A stretch of 64,000 bases of DNA from Streptomyces sp. NBC_01244 (GTDB lineage: Bacteria > Actinomycetota > Actinomycetes > Streptomycetales > Streptomycetaceae). A program made the position numbers and the translations under genes. Positions 1 to 8,900 of the stretch are shown piece after piece. Within the stretch, counting starts at the first letter, position 1. Every line of letters begins with the position of its first letter. The stretch covers positions 9,052,001 through 9,116,000 of the forward strand of contig NZ_CP108488.1 in the NCBI RefSeq assembly GCF_035987325.1, given 5' to 3'. The notes under the pieces were generated by a model. The model was not told the origin of the DNA and searched no databases. It saw nothing but the letters and a program-made list of their open reading frames with translations.

Positions 1-2054
1 CCTCCCAGACCGCCACCTTCCCCGTCGGCACGCTCGGCTACGAGTGGGACAGTGACGTGGAGGACGCGGCGCGCCCGCCCGGGCAGATCGCGATGTCCTC
101 CACCACGGTGGACATCAACGACGGCAAGTACCGCCTGGACTACGGGAACACCTACGGCAACGGGACCGCGACGCACAGCCTGGTCGCCTTCCGGGACCAG
201 GTCTCCAACGCCCTGGTCTTCGGCTCCGGCACCGTGCAGTGGTCCTGGGGCCTGACCAACATGCCGACCGGAAACCCGGACGACGCCGTGGTCACCGAGG
301 ACAAGCGGATGCAGCAGGCGACGGTGAACATCTTCGCCGACATGGGGGTCCAGCCCAAGTCCCTGCAGAGCAACCTGCTCGTGGCAACCGCCTCTACGGA
401 CACCACCGGACCGGTCATCACCGTGAGCAGCCCCGCGGCGAACTCCACGGTGCCCGCCCTGCGGCCCGTGACCATCACGGGCACCGCCTCCGACAGCGGC
501 GGCGGAGTCGTCGCCCGGGTGGAGGTCTCCACCGACGGCGGAACCACCTGGAAGGCCACCACGGGCGTCGGGTCCTGGAGCTACAAGTGGACCCCGACCA
601 CCCCCGGTTCCGCACAGATCAAGGTCCGTGCGGTCGACGACAGCGTCAACATCGGCGCCACCACCACCGTGCCGCTGACCGTGGGCCCCCAGCAGTGCCC
701 CTGCACCGTCTGGCCCGCCGCGGCCGTGCCGGGCACCGTCAACGCCGGTGACGGCAGCGCCGTGGAACTCGGCGTGAAGATCCGCTCCTCGGTGCCCGGT
801 TCGATCACGGGCGTCCGCTTCTACAAGTCCCCGGCCAACACCGGCACCCACACGGGCAGCCTGTGGAGCAGCTCCGGCCAGCGCCTGGCCACGGGCACCT
901 TCACCAACGAGACGGCCTCGGGCTGGCAGCAGCTCAACTTCTCCTCGCCGATCCCCGTCAAGGCCAACACCACCTACATAGCCTCCTACTTCGCCCCCAA
1001 CGGCGGCTACTCCTTCGACACCACCTTCGCCTCCTCCGACGCCGGACTGGCCCCGTTCACCGCGCTGAAGAGCGGTACCGACGGCGGCAACGGCCTCTAC
1101 CGCTACAGCGGCACCGGCGGGTTCCCGTCCACCGCCTCCTCCGGCAGCAACTACTGGGTGGACGCGGTCCTCGACACCGCCACCGCGAGCACGACGCCGC
1201 CGACCGTCACCTCGACCAGCCCGCAGTCGGCGGCGACCGGCACCGCGATCACCGCGACCGTCAAGGCCACCTTCAACTCGGCCGTGGACGCCGACACCCT
1301 GGTGTTCACCGTCAAGGATCCGGGCGGCGCCACCGTCCCGGGCAGCAAGGTCCTCGACGTGTCCAACAGCGCCACCTTCACCCCGTCCACCGAACTGGCG
1401 CTGGGCACCACCTACACGGCGTCGGTCCAGGTCGCCGACCTGTGGGGCAACGCCATGGCCGCGCCGGTCACCTGGACCTTCACCACCAGCACGAGCCCGC
1501 CCGCGGTGAACTGCCCCTGCACCCTGTGGGGTCCGGGCGCCACCCCGACCACGGCCAACGTCAACGACGACACCAACTCCGTGGAACTGGGCACCCGTTT
1601 CCAGTCCACGGTCGCCGGCTACGTCACCGGTGTCACCTTCTACAAGGGTCCCGGGAACACCGGCACGCACACCGGCAGCCTCTGGTCCGCCTCCGGCACG
1701 CTCCTGGCCACCGGAACCTTCGGCAGCGAGACCCTGTCCGGCTGGCAGCAGCTGCACTTCACCACCCCGGTGGCCATCACCGCGAACACCGAGTACGTGG
1801 CCTCGTACCACGCGCCGAACGGCAAGTACTCCGTGGACGGCGGCTACTTCACCGCCGCGCACCGCTCCTACCCGCTGGTGGCCCCGGCCGACGGCGGCGG
1901 CGCGAACACCGGAAACGGGCTCTACAAGTACGGGGCGGCCACGGTCTTCCCGAACAACACCTTCGGATCGGTGAACTACTGGGTCGGCCCGGTCTTCACC
2001 ACCACGCCCCCCGCCGCACTCGGCGAGGGGCCCACGGAGGTGTCCGGCCAGTGA
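1..2054 (+). CDS. Secreted multidomain DUF4082 / Ig-like protein, C-terminal part (5' end outside window)
   Basis: The reading frame is open from the first full codon at position 3, so the gene starts upstream of the window. The first ~130 residues resemble the C-terminal part of N,N-dimethylformamidase beta-subunit-like domains found in large actinomycete surface proteins. Next come an Ig-like segment (about 408-690), a first DUF4082 domain (about 696-1190), a Big_5-type Ig-like domain (about 1195-1490) and a second DUF4082 domain (about 1512-2010). The two DUF4082 copies share motifs such as FYKSPANTGTHTGSLW / FYKGPGNTGTHTGSLW and SGWQQL. DUF4082 domains are thought to be extracellular and carbohydrate-related. 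The TGA overlaps the GTG of the next gene, so it is translationally coupled to a glycosyltransferase. No catalytic role can be assigned from the visible part. Confidence 0.8.
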   Translation, partial: SQTATFPVGTLGYEWDSDVEDAARPPGQIAMSSTTVDINDGKYRLDYGNTYGNGTATHSLVAFRDQVSNALVFGSGTVQWSWGLTNMPTGNPDDAVVTEDKRMQQATVNIFADMGVQPKSLQSNLLVATASTDTTGPVITVSSPAANSTVPALRPVTITGTASDSGGGVVARVEVSTDGGTTWKATTGVGSWSYKWTPTTPGSAQIKVRAVDDSVNIGATTTVPLTVGPQQCPCTVWPAAAVPGTVNAGDGSAVELGVKIRSSVPGSITGVRFYKSPANTGTHTGSLWSSSGQRLATGTFTNETASGWQQLNFSSPIPVKANTTYIASYFAPNGGYSFDTTFASSDAGLAPFTALKSGTDGGNGLYRYSGTGGFPSTASSGSNYWVDAVLDTATASTTPPTVTSTSPQSAATGTAITATVKATFNSAVDADTLVFTVKDPGGATVPGSKVLDVSNSATFTPSTELALGTTYTASVQVADLWGNAMAAPVTWTFTTSTSPPAVNCPCTLWGPGATPTTANVNDDTNSVELGTRFQSTVAGYVTGVTFYKGPGNTGTHTGSLWSASGTLLATGTFGSETLSGWQQLHFTTPVAITANTEYVASYHAPNGKYSVDGGYFTAAHRSYPLVAPADGGGANTGNGLYKYGAATVFPNNTFGSVNYWVGPVFTTTPPAALGEGPTEVSGQ

Positions 2055-3097
2055 GCACCGTCAGCGTGGTGATCCCCTGCTACAAGTACGGCCATTTCCT
2101 GGCCGACTGCGTCAAGAGCGTCCTGGACGAGCAGGAAGGCGTCGACGTACGGGTACTGATCATCGACGACGCCTCCCCCGACGACTCCGCGGAGGTCGCC
2201 CGCGCCCTCGCGGCGGCCGACCCCCGGATCGAGGTCCGGGTCCACGAGAAGAACCAGGGGCACATCGCCACCTACAACGAGGGGCTGCTGGAGTGGGCGG
2301 ACGGGGACTACGTCGCCCTGCTCTCAGCCGACGACCGGCTGGTCCCCGGCGCCCTGGTGCGCGCCGCGGCCCTGCTCGACGCCCACCCGCAGGCCGGTTT
2401 CGCCTACGGCAGGCCGCTGCGGTTCCAGCACGGCGGGCCGCTGCCCGAGGCCCGTACCCGGAGCACCGGCTCGGTGGTCTATCCGGGTCGGTGGTGGCTG
2501 GAGCGGCGCTTCCGGGAGGGCACCGGATGCATCACCTCACCCGAGGTGGTCGTGCGCACCAGCCTCCAGCGCAAGGTCGGGGGCTACGACCCGGAGCTTC
2601 CGCACGCCGGGGACATCGAAATGTGGATGCGGCTCGCGGCCCACGCCGACGTGGGCTACGTCCGGGGAGCCGACCAGGCCTTCTACCGGGTCCACGGCAA
2701 CAACATGTCCACCACCGACTTCGGAGGGCAGCTCGACGACCTGCGCCAGCGCCTCGTCGCCTTCGACTCGGTGCTGGAGAAGTGCGGCGGCCTGCTCCCG
2801 GAGGCGGGCCGGCTGTCCACGGCGGCCCGCACCCGGCTCGCCCGGTACGCGCTGCGGCGTGCCTACCGGGCCTACGACCGCGGGCGCACCGGGGTGGTCC
2901 CGGTCGAGGAGCTGGAGGCCTTCGCCGCGGAATGCCTGCCGCAATACACCTCGCTCGCCGAGTACGGGGCACTGCGCCGGCGGCGGCGGATCGGGGCCCG
3001 CGTGATGCCGTACCTCCAGCCGCTGGTGCTGTCCGCCGTCGCCGACCGCGGGCGCGAATGGCTCTGGTGGCAGTCCTGGAAGCGCCGAGGGATCTGA
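2051..3097 (+). CDS. Family 2 glycosyltransferase
   Basis: This 348-residue protein starts at a GTG inside the preceding stop (GTGA overlap). The N-terminus has the GT-A fold signature of GT2 enzymes: VSVVIPCYKYGHFL, then IIDDASPDDS, and a DXD-like SADDR at about residue 94. The middle has the acceptor-side ED-type motif region (HAGDIEMWMRLA) and ends with FYRVHGNNMS, common in GT2 proteins of polysaccharide loci. No membrane segment is visible, so it should act on the cytoplasmic face on a lipid-linked intermediate. The donor sugar cannot be predicted. Coupling to the upstream DUF4082 protein and proximity to Wzz/Wzy/Wzx genes support a role in surface polysaccharide assembly. Confidence 0.85.
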   Translation: MSTVSVVIPCYKYGHFLADCVKSVLDEQEGVDVRVLIIDDASPDDSAEVARALAAADPRIEVRVHEKNQGHIATYNEGLLEWADGDYVALLSADDRLVPGALVRAAALLDAHPQAGFAYGRPLRFQHGGPLPEARTRSTGSVVYPGRWWLERRFREGTGCITSPEVVVRTSLQRKVGGYDPELPHAGDIEMWMRLAAHADVGYVRGADQAFYRVHGNNMSTTDFGGQLDDLRQRLVAFDSVLEKCGGLLPEAGRLSTAARTRLARYALRRAYRAYDRGRTGVVPVEELEAFAAECLPQYTSLAEYGALRRRRRIGARVMPYLQPLVLSAVADRGREWLWWQSWKRRGI

Positions 3098-3140
3098 TGA
3101 CACCGCACCACCGCCCCGAACCAGGGGCGTGGGCGGCCCG

Positions 3141-3165
3141 GCGGCCCGCTGTCTCAGCGGGCCGC
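3141..3165. terminator. Bidirectional stem-loop between convergent genes
   Basis: Perfect 10-bp inverted repeat (GCGGCCCGCT / AGCGGGCCGC) with a 5-nt loop between the rightward glycosyltransferase (ends 3097) and the leftward Wzz-like gene. It covers the latter's stop codon at 3154-3156. There is no U-tract, as usual for Streptomyces terminators. Confidence 0.6.
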
Positions 3166-3849
3166 CGCGGCCGCCGGCACGGGGCTCTCGCCCCGCTCCG
3201 GCCCGCTGCCCCCGGCGTCGGCGCGTTCGCGCCGACGCCGGGCGCGGCCCGCCGGCAACTGATCGGTCCACAGCGCGCAGGCCACCCCGGCGACCAAGGC
3301 CAGGATCGCCGTCCCGGCCAGTCCGCGGCTCTTGGTCCCGAGCTGAGCCACCGCGGACGGCGGTACGAGCAGGGTGACGCTCATCCGGCCCGCCGCCGGG
3401 ATCCGCTGCTCGGCCTGCATGTCCGAAAGGTGCTTGCCGTAGACCTCGACGACCTTCAACACGGAACGGTCGGCCGTGGCCGGGTCCGTGTGCTCCGCCT
3501 GGATCTGGAGGGAGGGAATCAGATAGCGCGGGGTGACGCTCGTGCCGCTGTTGCGCGGGATCATCCGGTAGGTGCCCACCACCCCGGCGGCGCGCAGTTC
3601 GGCCTCCCCGTCGGAGGAGTCCAACTGCTGTACGGCGGCCAGGGAGACGGCGGCCAGCGGCGGCTGCAGGTTGGCGAGCTGGTTCGGCTGGTTGCTCGTC
3701 ACCGGCGGCTTCAGGACGACGATCGCGGTGCTCACATAGGTCGTGGTGGGCCGGAGCACCTGGAGCGCCCCCGCCGCCGCGAGCACGGCCGCCAGGACCA
3801 GCACGTACCAGCGGCGGCGCAGCGTGCGGAACAGCTCACCAGGCGACAC
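3154..3849 (-). CDS. Wzz-like polysaccharide chain-length/co-polymerase protein
   Basis: This 231-residue protein has a short cytoplasmic N-terminus with the Wzz-typical LFRTLRRRWYV, a first membrane segment (about residues 14-32), an extracytoplasmic domain, and a second membrane segment (near GLAGTAILALVAGVACAL) followed by a basic tail. There is no tyrosine-kinase domain, so it is a PCP-type adaptor without BY-kinase. The GTG at 3849 is preferred because GGAAGGA lies 5-6 nt upstream; a longer reading from 3897 lacks an RBS. It diverges from the Wzz-Wzy fusion gene at 3933 across 83 bp. It is one of three Wzz-like proteins in this locus. Confidence 0.75.
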   Translation of the reverse strand: MSPGELFRTLRRRWYVLVLAAVLAAAGALQVLRPTTTYVSTAIVVLKPPVTSNQPNQLANLQPPLAAVSLAAVQQLDSSDGEAELRAAGVVGTYRMIPRNSGTSVTPRYLIPSLQIQAEHTDPATADRSVLKVVEVYGKHLSDMQAEQRIPAAGRMSVTLLVPPSAVAQLGTKSRGLAGTAILALVAGVACALWTDQLPAGRARRRRERADAGGSGPERGESPVPAAAAAR

Positions 3850-3932
3850 AGGATTCCTTCCGTCGTGTTTCGATCTTCCCAGGACGCCGGGCAACACGCC
3901 AACGGTTCCATGGTGGTTGGGAAGGTTCGTTC

Positions 3933-5993
3933 ATGAACATCGGTGAGATAGGAGCGGTACTGCGGCGCCGCTGGTACGTCATGGCGCCCCTGACGCTGTG
4001 CGGGGTCCTCGCGGGCGCGCAGCTGTACCAGTCGGTCCCGGTGTCCTACCAGTCCCAGAGCTCGGTGGCCCTCCTCGACTCCACGGCGGTGGCCCAGTTG
4101 GCCCCCGCCTTCGGCAACCCCATCGCGAACGCGGGCGGTTCGCTCGTGGTGACCGCCGACGTGCTCATCAGGACCCTGTCGGGCGCCGACGCGGCGCGGG
4201 ACCTGCACGGGCTCGGGGTGACCGACCCCTACACGGTCGGCTTCGCCGCGAACGCCTCGGGCCCGATGCTCACGCTGACCGTCACGGGCACCAACCGGGC
4301 GAAGGTGCTCAAGGAGACCAGTACGCTCACCGACTTCGCCGGGGAGCAGCTCAACGCGCTCCAGGCGGCGGCCAAGGTGCAGCCCGCGTACTTCGTGCAG
4401 ACCGCCCCCGTGGTGCTGCCGCAGACCCCGAAACCACAGCTCAAGGCCCGCTACCAGCAGGTACTGGCCGTGGTCATCGCCGGCCTGGTCGCCGGTTTCA
4501 TCGCCTCCTTCGTCATGGAGAGCCTGCTGGCGGGCCGCCGGCGGCGGCGCGAGGCCGCCGAGGCCGCGGCCGGTACGGCCGTACCGCGCGGGCGCCGCCG
4601 GACCCGCCACCGAGAGCTGGACGCCACCGCCCTGCTCAGCGGCTATCTGGGGCTGGCCTTCTTCATCCCCTCGAACCTGACCCTGCCCGGCCTCGGCGGC
4701 GTGGGCACCCCGGCCAACGTCTTCGCGCTCCTCGCCCTCTTCTGGTACCTCGCGACCTGGCTGACGGGCCGGATCAGAGCGGCCCCCGGCACCCGGCTGC
4801 CCCGGGTCGTCATGTGGCTGCTGGCGGTCTCGGTCCTGGCCTCGTACCTGGCGAACGCCTCCCGGGGAAGCTCGCACAAGGAGGTGCTGGGCGCCGACCG
4901 GGGGCTGATCGGACTGCTGGTCTGGGTATCGCTGGTGGTGCTGATCTCCGCCGGGATCCAGGACCGGGCACGCCTGGACGTATTGCTGCGACGGGCCGTC
5001 GTGATGGGGGCCGTGGTCGCCGCCATCGGCTACTACGACTTCTTCACCGCGACGAACATCGCCGAGAAGATCAGCATCCCGGGTCTCCAGTCGAGCGTCG
5101 CGCAGATCACCACCCTGGACCGCGGGGCGTTCACCAGGCCGCGCTCCACCACCGCGCAGCCGCTGGAGTTCGGCGGCATGCTCGCCCTGCTGCTGCCCTT
5201 CGCGATCCAGCAGGCCTTCGATCCGGTCCGGGCGCACCTGAGCCGCTGGCGCCGCTGGGCGCCGGTGGCGCTGATGGGCGGCGCCCTGCCGCTGACGGTG
5301 TCGCGGACCTCCATCATCGGGGCCCTCATCGTGGTGCTGGTGATGGTGCCGCGGTGGAAGCCGCAGCGCCGCTGGACCGCCTTCGGTCTGCTGCTCGGCT
5401 CGGTGGCCGTCTTCAAGGTCCTGGTCCCCGGACTGATCGGCACGATCACCACGCTCTTCGCGTCCTTCGTGTCGAACTCCGACAGCAGCACCCAGGCCCG
5501 CACCGTGAAGTACAGCGCGATCGTGCCCTACCTGGAGCAGCGCCCGCTGTTCGGCCGGGGCCTGGGCACCTTCACCCCGGACCTCTACTTCTTCACCGAC
5601 AACCAGTACATGCTGACCCTGGCGGAAATGGGCCTGCTGGGCCTCCTCGCGCTCCTGGCGCTGTTCCTCACCGGAATCCACCAGGGCGGCGCCATCCGCC
5701 GTCTCGCCGCCGACGAGTCCGACCGGGAGCTCGGCCAGGCCTTCTTCGCCTCGGCCCTCGTCGCCCTGGTCAGCGCGGCCACCTTCGACGCCCTCAGCTT
5801 CCCGATGTTCGCCGGGATGTTCTTCCTGACGATCGCCGCGGGAGGCAGCTACCTCGGCTTCATCCGGCGCTCCCCGCCCCAGCCCCGAACCTTGGAGAAC
5901 CCGTGCCCTCCGACACCACAGCTTCCGGCTCCACAGCTTCCGGCTCCGCAGCCGACCGGGGCCCGGACCGGCCGGATGCAGCCGGCCCCGTAG
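3933..5993 (+). CDS. Wzz-like domain fused to Wzy/O-antigen ligase-type polymerase
   Basis: This 686-residue protein has two recognisable halves. Residues 1-200 form a Wzz-like unit: LRRRWYVM, TM1, an extracytoplasmic part, then TM2 (VLAVVIAGLVAGFIASFVM) and an Arg-rich linker. Residues about 225-640 carry roughly ten hydrophobic segments and the large loop of Wzy_C/O-antigen ligase proteins, including the RPRSTTAQPLEFGGML and SRTSIIGAL regions and GRGLGTF. The tail is Pro/Gln-rich (QLPAPQLPAPQP), is encoded by a 15-bp tandem repeat and overlaps the next gene by 91 bp. In Gram-negative systems chain-length regulator and polymerase are separate; here one polypeptide would set both polymerisation and length. 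The start ATG has a GGAAGG-type RBS (AAGGTTCGTTC upstream). Confidence 0.8.
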   Translation: MNIGEIGAVLRRRWYVMAPLTLCGVLAGAQLYQSVPVSYQSQSSVALLDSTAVAQLAPAFGNPIANAGGSLVVTADVLIRTLSGADAARDLHGLGVTDPYTVGFAANASGPMLTLTVTGTNRAKVLKETSTLTDFAGEQLNALQAAAKVQPAYFVQTAPVVLPQTPKPQLKARYQQVLAVVIAGLVAGFIASFVMESLLAGRRRRREAAEAAAGTAVPRGRRRTRHRELDATALLSGYLGLAFFIPSNLTLPGLGGVGTPANVFALLALFWYLATWLTGRIRAAPGTRLPRVVMWLLAVSVLASYLANASRGSSHKEVLGADRGLIGLLVWVSLVVLISAGIQDRARLDVLLRRAVVMGAVVAAIGYYDFFTATNIAEKISIPGLQSSVAQITTLDRGAFTRPRSTTAQPLEFGGMLALLLPFAIQQAFDPVRAHLSRWRRWAPVALMGGALPLTVSRTSIIGALIVVLVMVPRWKPQRRWTAFGLLLGSVAVFKVLVPGLIGTITTLFASFVSNSDSSTQARTVKYSAIVPYLEQRPLFGRGLGTFTPDLYFFTDNQYMLTLAEMGLLGLLALLALFLTGIHQGGAIRRLAADESDRELGQAFFASALVALVSAATFDALSFPMFAGMFFLTIAAGGSYLGFIRRSPPQPRTLENPCPPTPQLPAPQLPAPQPTGARTGRMQPAP

Positions 5994-6916
5994 CCGTCCT
6001 CGTCGTCACCTGGAACAGCGCCAAGGTGATACCCGGGTTCCTCGCCTCCCTGCCGCAGGGCATGGCCGGGGTCGACTGGCGGCTGGTCGTCGCAGACAAC
6101 GACTCCGCCGACGACACCGTCGAGGTGATCCGGTCGCTGGCGCCGGAGGCCACGATCGTCCAGACCGGCCGCAACGCCGGCTATGCCGCCGGGGTGAACG
6201 CGGCCCTGGAAGCCGCCGCCGGATGGGACGGCGGCTTCAGCGTCGGCCTGGTCTGCAACCCGGACCTGCGGATGCGGGAGGGCTGCGCGCGACACCTCGT
6301 CGCCGCGCTCGGCGCCCCCGTCGACGGCGGGACCGGCGGGCGCCGGGTGGGGATCAGCGTCCCCCTGCTGTACGAGGAGGACGGGACGCTCCACCACTCG
6401 CTGCGCCGGGAGTCCCGGGTGACCCGGGCCCTCGGCGAGGCCGTGATCGGCAACCGGCGCGCGGGACGCTTCCCGCGGTGGAGCGAGCTGGTCACCGATC
6501 CGTCGGCGTACCGGCGCAAGACGGTCGCCGACTGGGCGTCCGGCGCCATGATGGCGCTGTCCCGGGAGTGCCTCGACGCCTGCGGGGCCTGGGACGAATC
6601 GTTCTTCCTGTACTCGGAGGAGACCGAGTACTGCCTGCGGGCCGGGGACCACGGCTTCGTCACCCGGCTCGAACCGGCGGCCTCGGCCGTCCACCTCGGC
6701 GGGGAATCACAGGTCTCCCCGCGCCTGTGGACCCTGCTGACCCTCAACCGCGTACGCCTCTACGGCCGCCGGAACTCGGCGCCCGCCACCGCGGCCTTCC
6801 GCGCGGCCGTGCTGCTACGGGAGACCTCCCGGGCGGCGCTCGGCCGCCCGGCGAGCCGGGCCGCGGCCCGCGCCCTGGCCAGCCGGACCGCCCTGCGCGC
6901 CACCCCGGGGCCCTGA
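5903..6916 (+). CDS. Family 2 glycosyltransferase (rhamnosyltransferase-like)
   Basis: This 337-residue protein has the GT2 motifs VAVLVVTWNSAKVI, VVADNDSADDT and CNPDLRM (DXD position). WASGAMMALSREC and a later FLYSEETEYCLR are the acidic acceptor motif typical of WbbL/RfbN-like enzymes. It is soluble and presumably cytoplasmic. The GTG at 5903 has TTGGAGAA just upstream. It starts 91 nt before the end of the Wzz-Wzy gene in another frame, so the two are tightly coupled. The first ~28 residues (Ser/Thr/Ala-rich, TASGSTASGS) are produced by the same 15-bp repeat that makes the Pro/Gln tail upstream. A later start near the VAVLVV motif is possible but has no better RBS. Confidence 0.8.
   Translation: MPSDTTASGSTASGSAADRGPDRPDAAGPVAVLVVTWNSAKVIPGFLASLPQGMAGVDWRLVVADNDSADDTVEVIRSLAPEATIVQTGRNAGYAAGVNAALEAAAGWDGGFSVGLVCNPDLRMREGCARHLVAALGAPVDGGTGGRRVGISVPLLYEEDGTLHHSLRRESRVTRALGEAVIGNRRAGRFPRWSELVTDPSAYRRKTVADWASGAMMALSRECLDACGAWDESFFLYSEETEYCLRAGDHGFVTRLEPAASAVHLGGESQVSPRLWTLLTLNRVRLYGRRNSAPATAAFRAAVLLRETSRAALGRPASRAAARALASRTALRATPGP
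5916..5951 (+). repeat. 15-bp tandem repeat read in two frames
   Basis: Two perfect copies of CCACAGCTTCCGGCT (5916-5930, 5931-5945) and a partial third. They lie inside the 91-bp overlap of the polymerase tail and the glycosyltransferase start, giving PQLPA repeats in one frame and TASGS repeats in the other. Confidence 0.85.
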
Positions 6917-6927
6917 CCGGGCCGGAT

Positions 6928-7749
6928 TCAGGCGGCGGGGGCCGGACCGGTGGGCGCCGGCCCCTCCCAGGCGGTGTAGAAGCTCTCCGGGTTGACCAGG
7001 TAGCGGACGGTCGGCCGGGGCAGGTGGCGGACCTCGTGGCGCCGGCTGTAGCGGCGTACGAGCTCCCAGTCCTCGCGGGGCAGGACCTCGGGGGTCCGCC
7101 GCAGCCGGCTGAAGTACAGGGCCGGGGTGCGGCGCGCCACGAAGGCGTTGGTGTCGAGGAAGGCCTCGTGCGCGGAGCGGCGGCGGTCGAAGGGCACGGA
7201 CAGCACGTCCCGCTGGGTTCCGTCGGGGAGCATCCTGCGCAGCGCCGTGTACACCGCGTCCGGCCCGCCCGGCGACTCCAGGACCGTCAGGGCCTGCTCC
7301 AGGTGGTCCGGCTCCCACAGGTTGTCGTCGTCCAGGAAGGCCACGTACCGAGAGCGGCTCAGCCGGATCCCGACATTGCGCACCACCCCGGCCGTGGCCG
7401 TGTTCCGGGCCAGCGACACGGCGAAGAGCCGGGGATCCGCAGGGAGTTCGGGCAGACCCGCGCCGTCGTCCACGACGAGGACCACCTGGTCGGCCACGGT
7501 CTGCGCCAGCGCCGAGGCCACCGCGGCGCGCAGGGCCTCGGGGCGCCGGTGGGTGGCGATCACGGTGGCGACCAGGGCCGACGGCGGCCGGCCCAGGAGC
7601 GAGCCGAGCCTGCCGGTCTCCGCGTTCTCGAAACGGCGCAGCCGCAGGGCGGAGGGGGCCAGCACGAGCTTGTTCCTGGCCTCGAAGAGCACCAGCCAGC
7701 CGAAGGCCCGCTTGAGCAGCTCCCAGGGGGCCCGGGCGATGCGGCGCAT
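6928..7749 (-). CDS. Family 2 glycosyltransferase
   Basis: This 273-residue protein has an N-terminal amphipathic/hydrophobic patch (APWELLKRAFGWLVLF) that may hold it at the membrane. The GT2 core follows: VATVIATHRRPEALRAAV, VVLVVDDGAG, and YVAFLDDDNLWEPDHLE, which carries the DXD motif. Near the C-terminus VLPREDWELVRRYSRR resembles the catalytic-base ED motif. It is last of a leftward run (Wzz 10436-11251, flippase, beta-helix protein, this gene) and faces the end of the rightward glycosyltransferase with only 11 bp between. Donor and acceptor are unknown. Confidence 0.8.
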   Translation of the reverse strand: MRRIARAPWELLKRAFGWLVLFEARNKLVLAPSALRLRRFENAETGRLGSLLGRPPSALVATVIATHRRPEALRAAVASALAQTVADQVVLVVDDGAGLPELPADPRLFAVSLARNTATAGVVRNVGIRLSRSRYVAFLDDDNLWEPDHLEQALTVLESPGGPDAVYTALRRMLPDGTQRDVLSVPFDRRRSAHEAFLDTNAFVARRTPALYFSRLRRTPEVLPREDWELVRRYSRRHEVRHLPRPTVRYLVNPESFYTAWEGPAPTGPAPAA

Positions 7750-7767
7750 GTCATGTCCTCTCGGTGG

Positions 7768-8895
7768 TCAGGGGGCGGGTTCGGGTACGACGGGCCGCCC
7801 GTCCGACATGCGGTTGCCGCGCCACACGTTCCCCGCGCCGCCCGCGTTCCATGCGGCGACCGCCCCGTAGAGGCCGCTCTTGGGGTGGTACTGGGTGGAG
7901 AACACGTTGTCCGTGACCTGGATCCCGGTGGCTCCCGGGCCGCCCCCGTAGAGCGCGTACGCCCCGCCGGCCAGCCAGTTGCGGTCGACGATCACGTTGG
8001 AGACCACGCCGGTGTCGGCGAAGAGCCCGAGCGCGGCGCTGGCACCCTTGTCGATGGGCACGGAGTTCAGCAGGGTGTTGTGGCGGACCGTCAGCCGGCC
8101 CTTGTTGCCGCCGCCGCTGATCACGGCGTCGGTGTGCTGCCACTCCCCGCCGAGGTTCCGGAAGGCCACGATGTCGTGCACGTAGTTGTCGTGCAGGTCG
8201 CCCTGGCCCATGGACAGGGCGTTGCCGAATACCGAGACGTCGCACCAGCCGACCTCGACGGAGCTCTCGCCCATGTTGGACACCGCGTAGTTGACGCCCC
8301 CGTTGTCGGGGCCCTTGCCCGGCACGGCGGTGATCGTGGTGTGCAGCACCCGCAGGCCCTTGAAGCCCGGACGCAGGTTGACGCCCCACCAGTTGGTGGA
8401 GGTGATCCGGCTGTCGATGATCGTGACGTTGTCGGCGTACACGTCCAGCGAACCGTAGATGTCCCAGCCCTTGATGACCGTGCCGTCGGTCTTGATCGAC
8501 ATGTTCCCCGTGTCGTGCCGCTTCAGCGCGATCCGGGGGCCGGTCGAGCGGGCGTCGGGGAAGCCGCAGGCGCCGGGCGAGGTGCCGTTGCAGGCGGGGC
8601 CCGGTGCGGACGAGGGCGGTGCGCCGCTGTCCGGCGGGGGAGTGGGCGACGGGGAGGCCGGGGTCGCGGAGGGACTGGGGCCGGCCGTCGCAGACGGCGA
8701 GTCGGAGGGTACGGCGCTGGGCACGGGCAGGGGGAGGGGCTTCTCCTCGCCGGGGCATTCGAGGGCGCTCTCCGGGCAGGAACCGGCCGTCGGCTCGCTG
8801 CGGCCCGTCCGCTCGGCCTGGTAGAGGGTCAGGGCGGCGACCGTTAAGAACCCGGCCAGCAGCCAGGCCCACATGCGTCTGCGAAGGCGTGCCAT
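7768..8895 (-). CDS. Membrane-anchored right-handed beta-helix protein
   Basis: This 375-residue protein has a positively charged N-terminus and one hydrophobic segment (about residues 8-24), so it is exported or anchored. A Ser/Pro-rich linker (about 50-105) follows, then repeats of the parallel beta-helix type with Asn/Asp ladders such as VDRNWLAGG and VTDNVFST. Such folds occur in pectate lyases, epimerases and polysaccharide-modifying enzymes. No clear catalytic set is visible, so a lyase, epimerase or binding role remains open. It lies 5 bp after the flippase gene and should be cotranscribed with it. A role in trimming or modifying the exported polymer is an inference from context. An ATG 21 nt in from the start is an alternative. 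Confidence 0.7.
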   Translation of the reverse strand: MARLRRRMWAWLLAGFLTVAALTLYQAERTGRSEPTAGSCPESALECPGEEKPLPLPVPSAVPSDSPSATAGPSPSATPASPSPTPPPDSGAPPSSAPGPACNGTSPGACGFPDARSTGPRIALKRHDTGNMSIKTDGTVIKGWDIYGSLDVYADNVTIIDSRITSTNWWGVNLRPGFKGLRVLHTTITAVPGKGPDNGGVNYAVSNMGESSVEVGWCDVSVFGNALSMGQGDLHDNYVHDIVAFRNLGGEWQHTDAVISGGGNKGRLTVRHNTLLNSVPIDKGASAALGLFADTGVVSNVIVDRNWLAGGAYALYGGGPGATGIQVTDNVFSTQYHPKSGLYGAVAAWNAGGAGNVWRGNRMSDGRPVVPEPAP

Positions 8896-8900
8896 GGATG

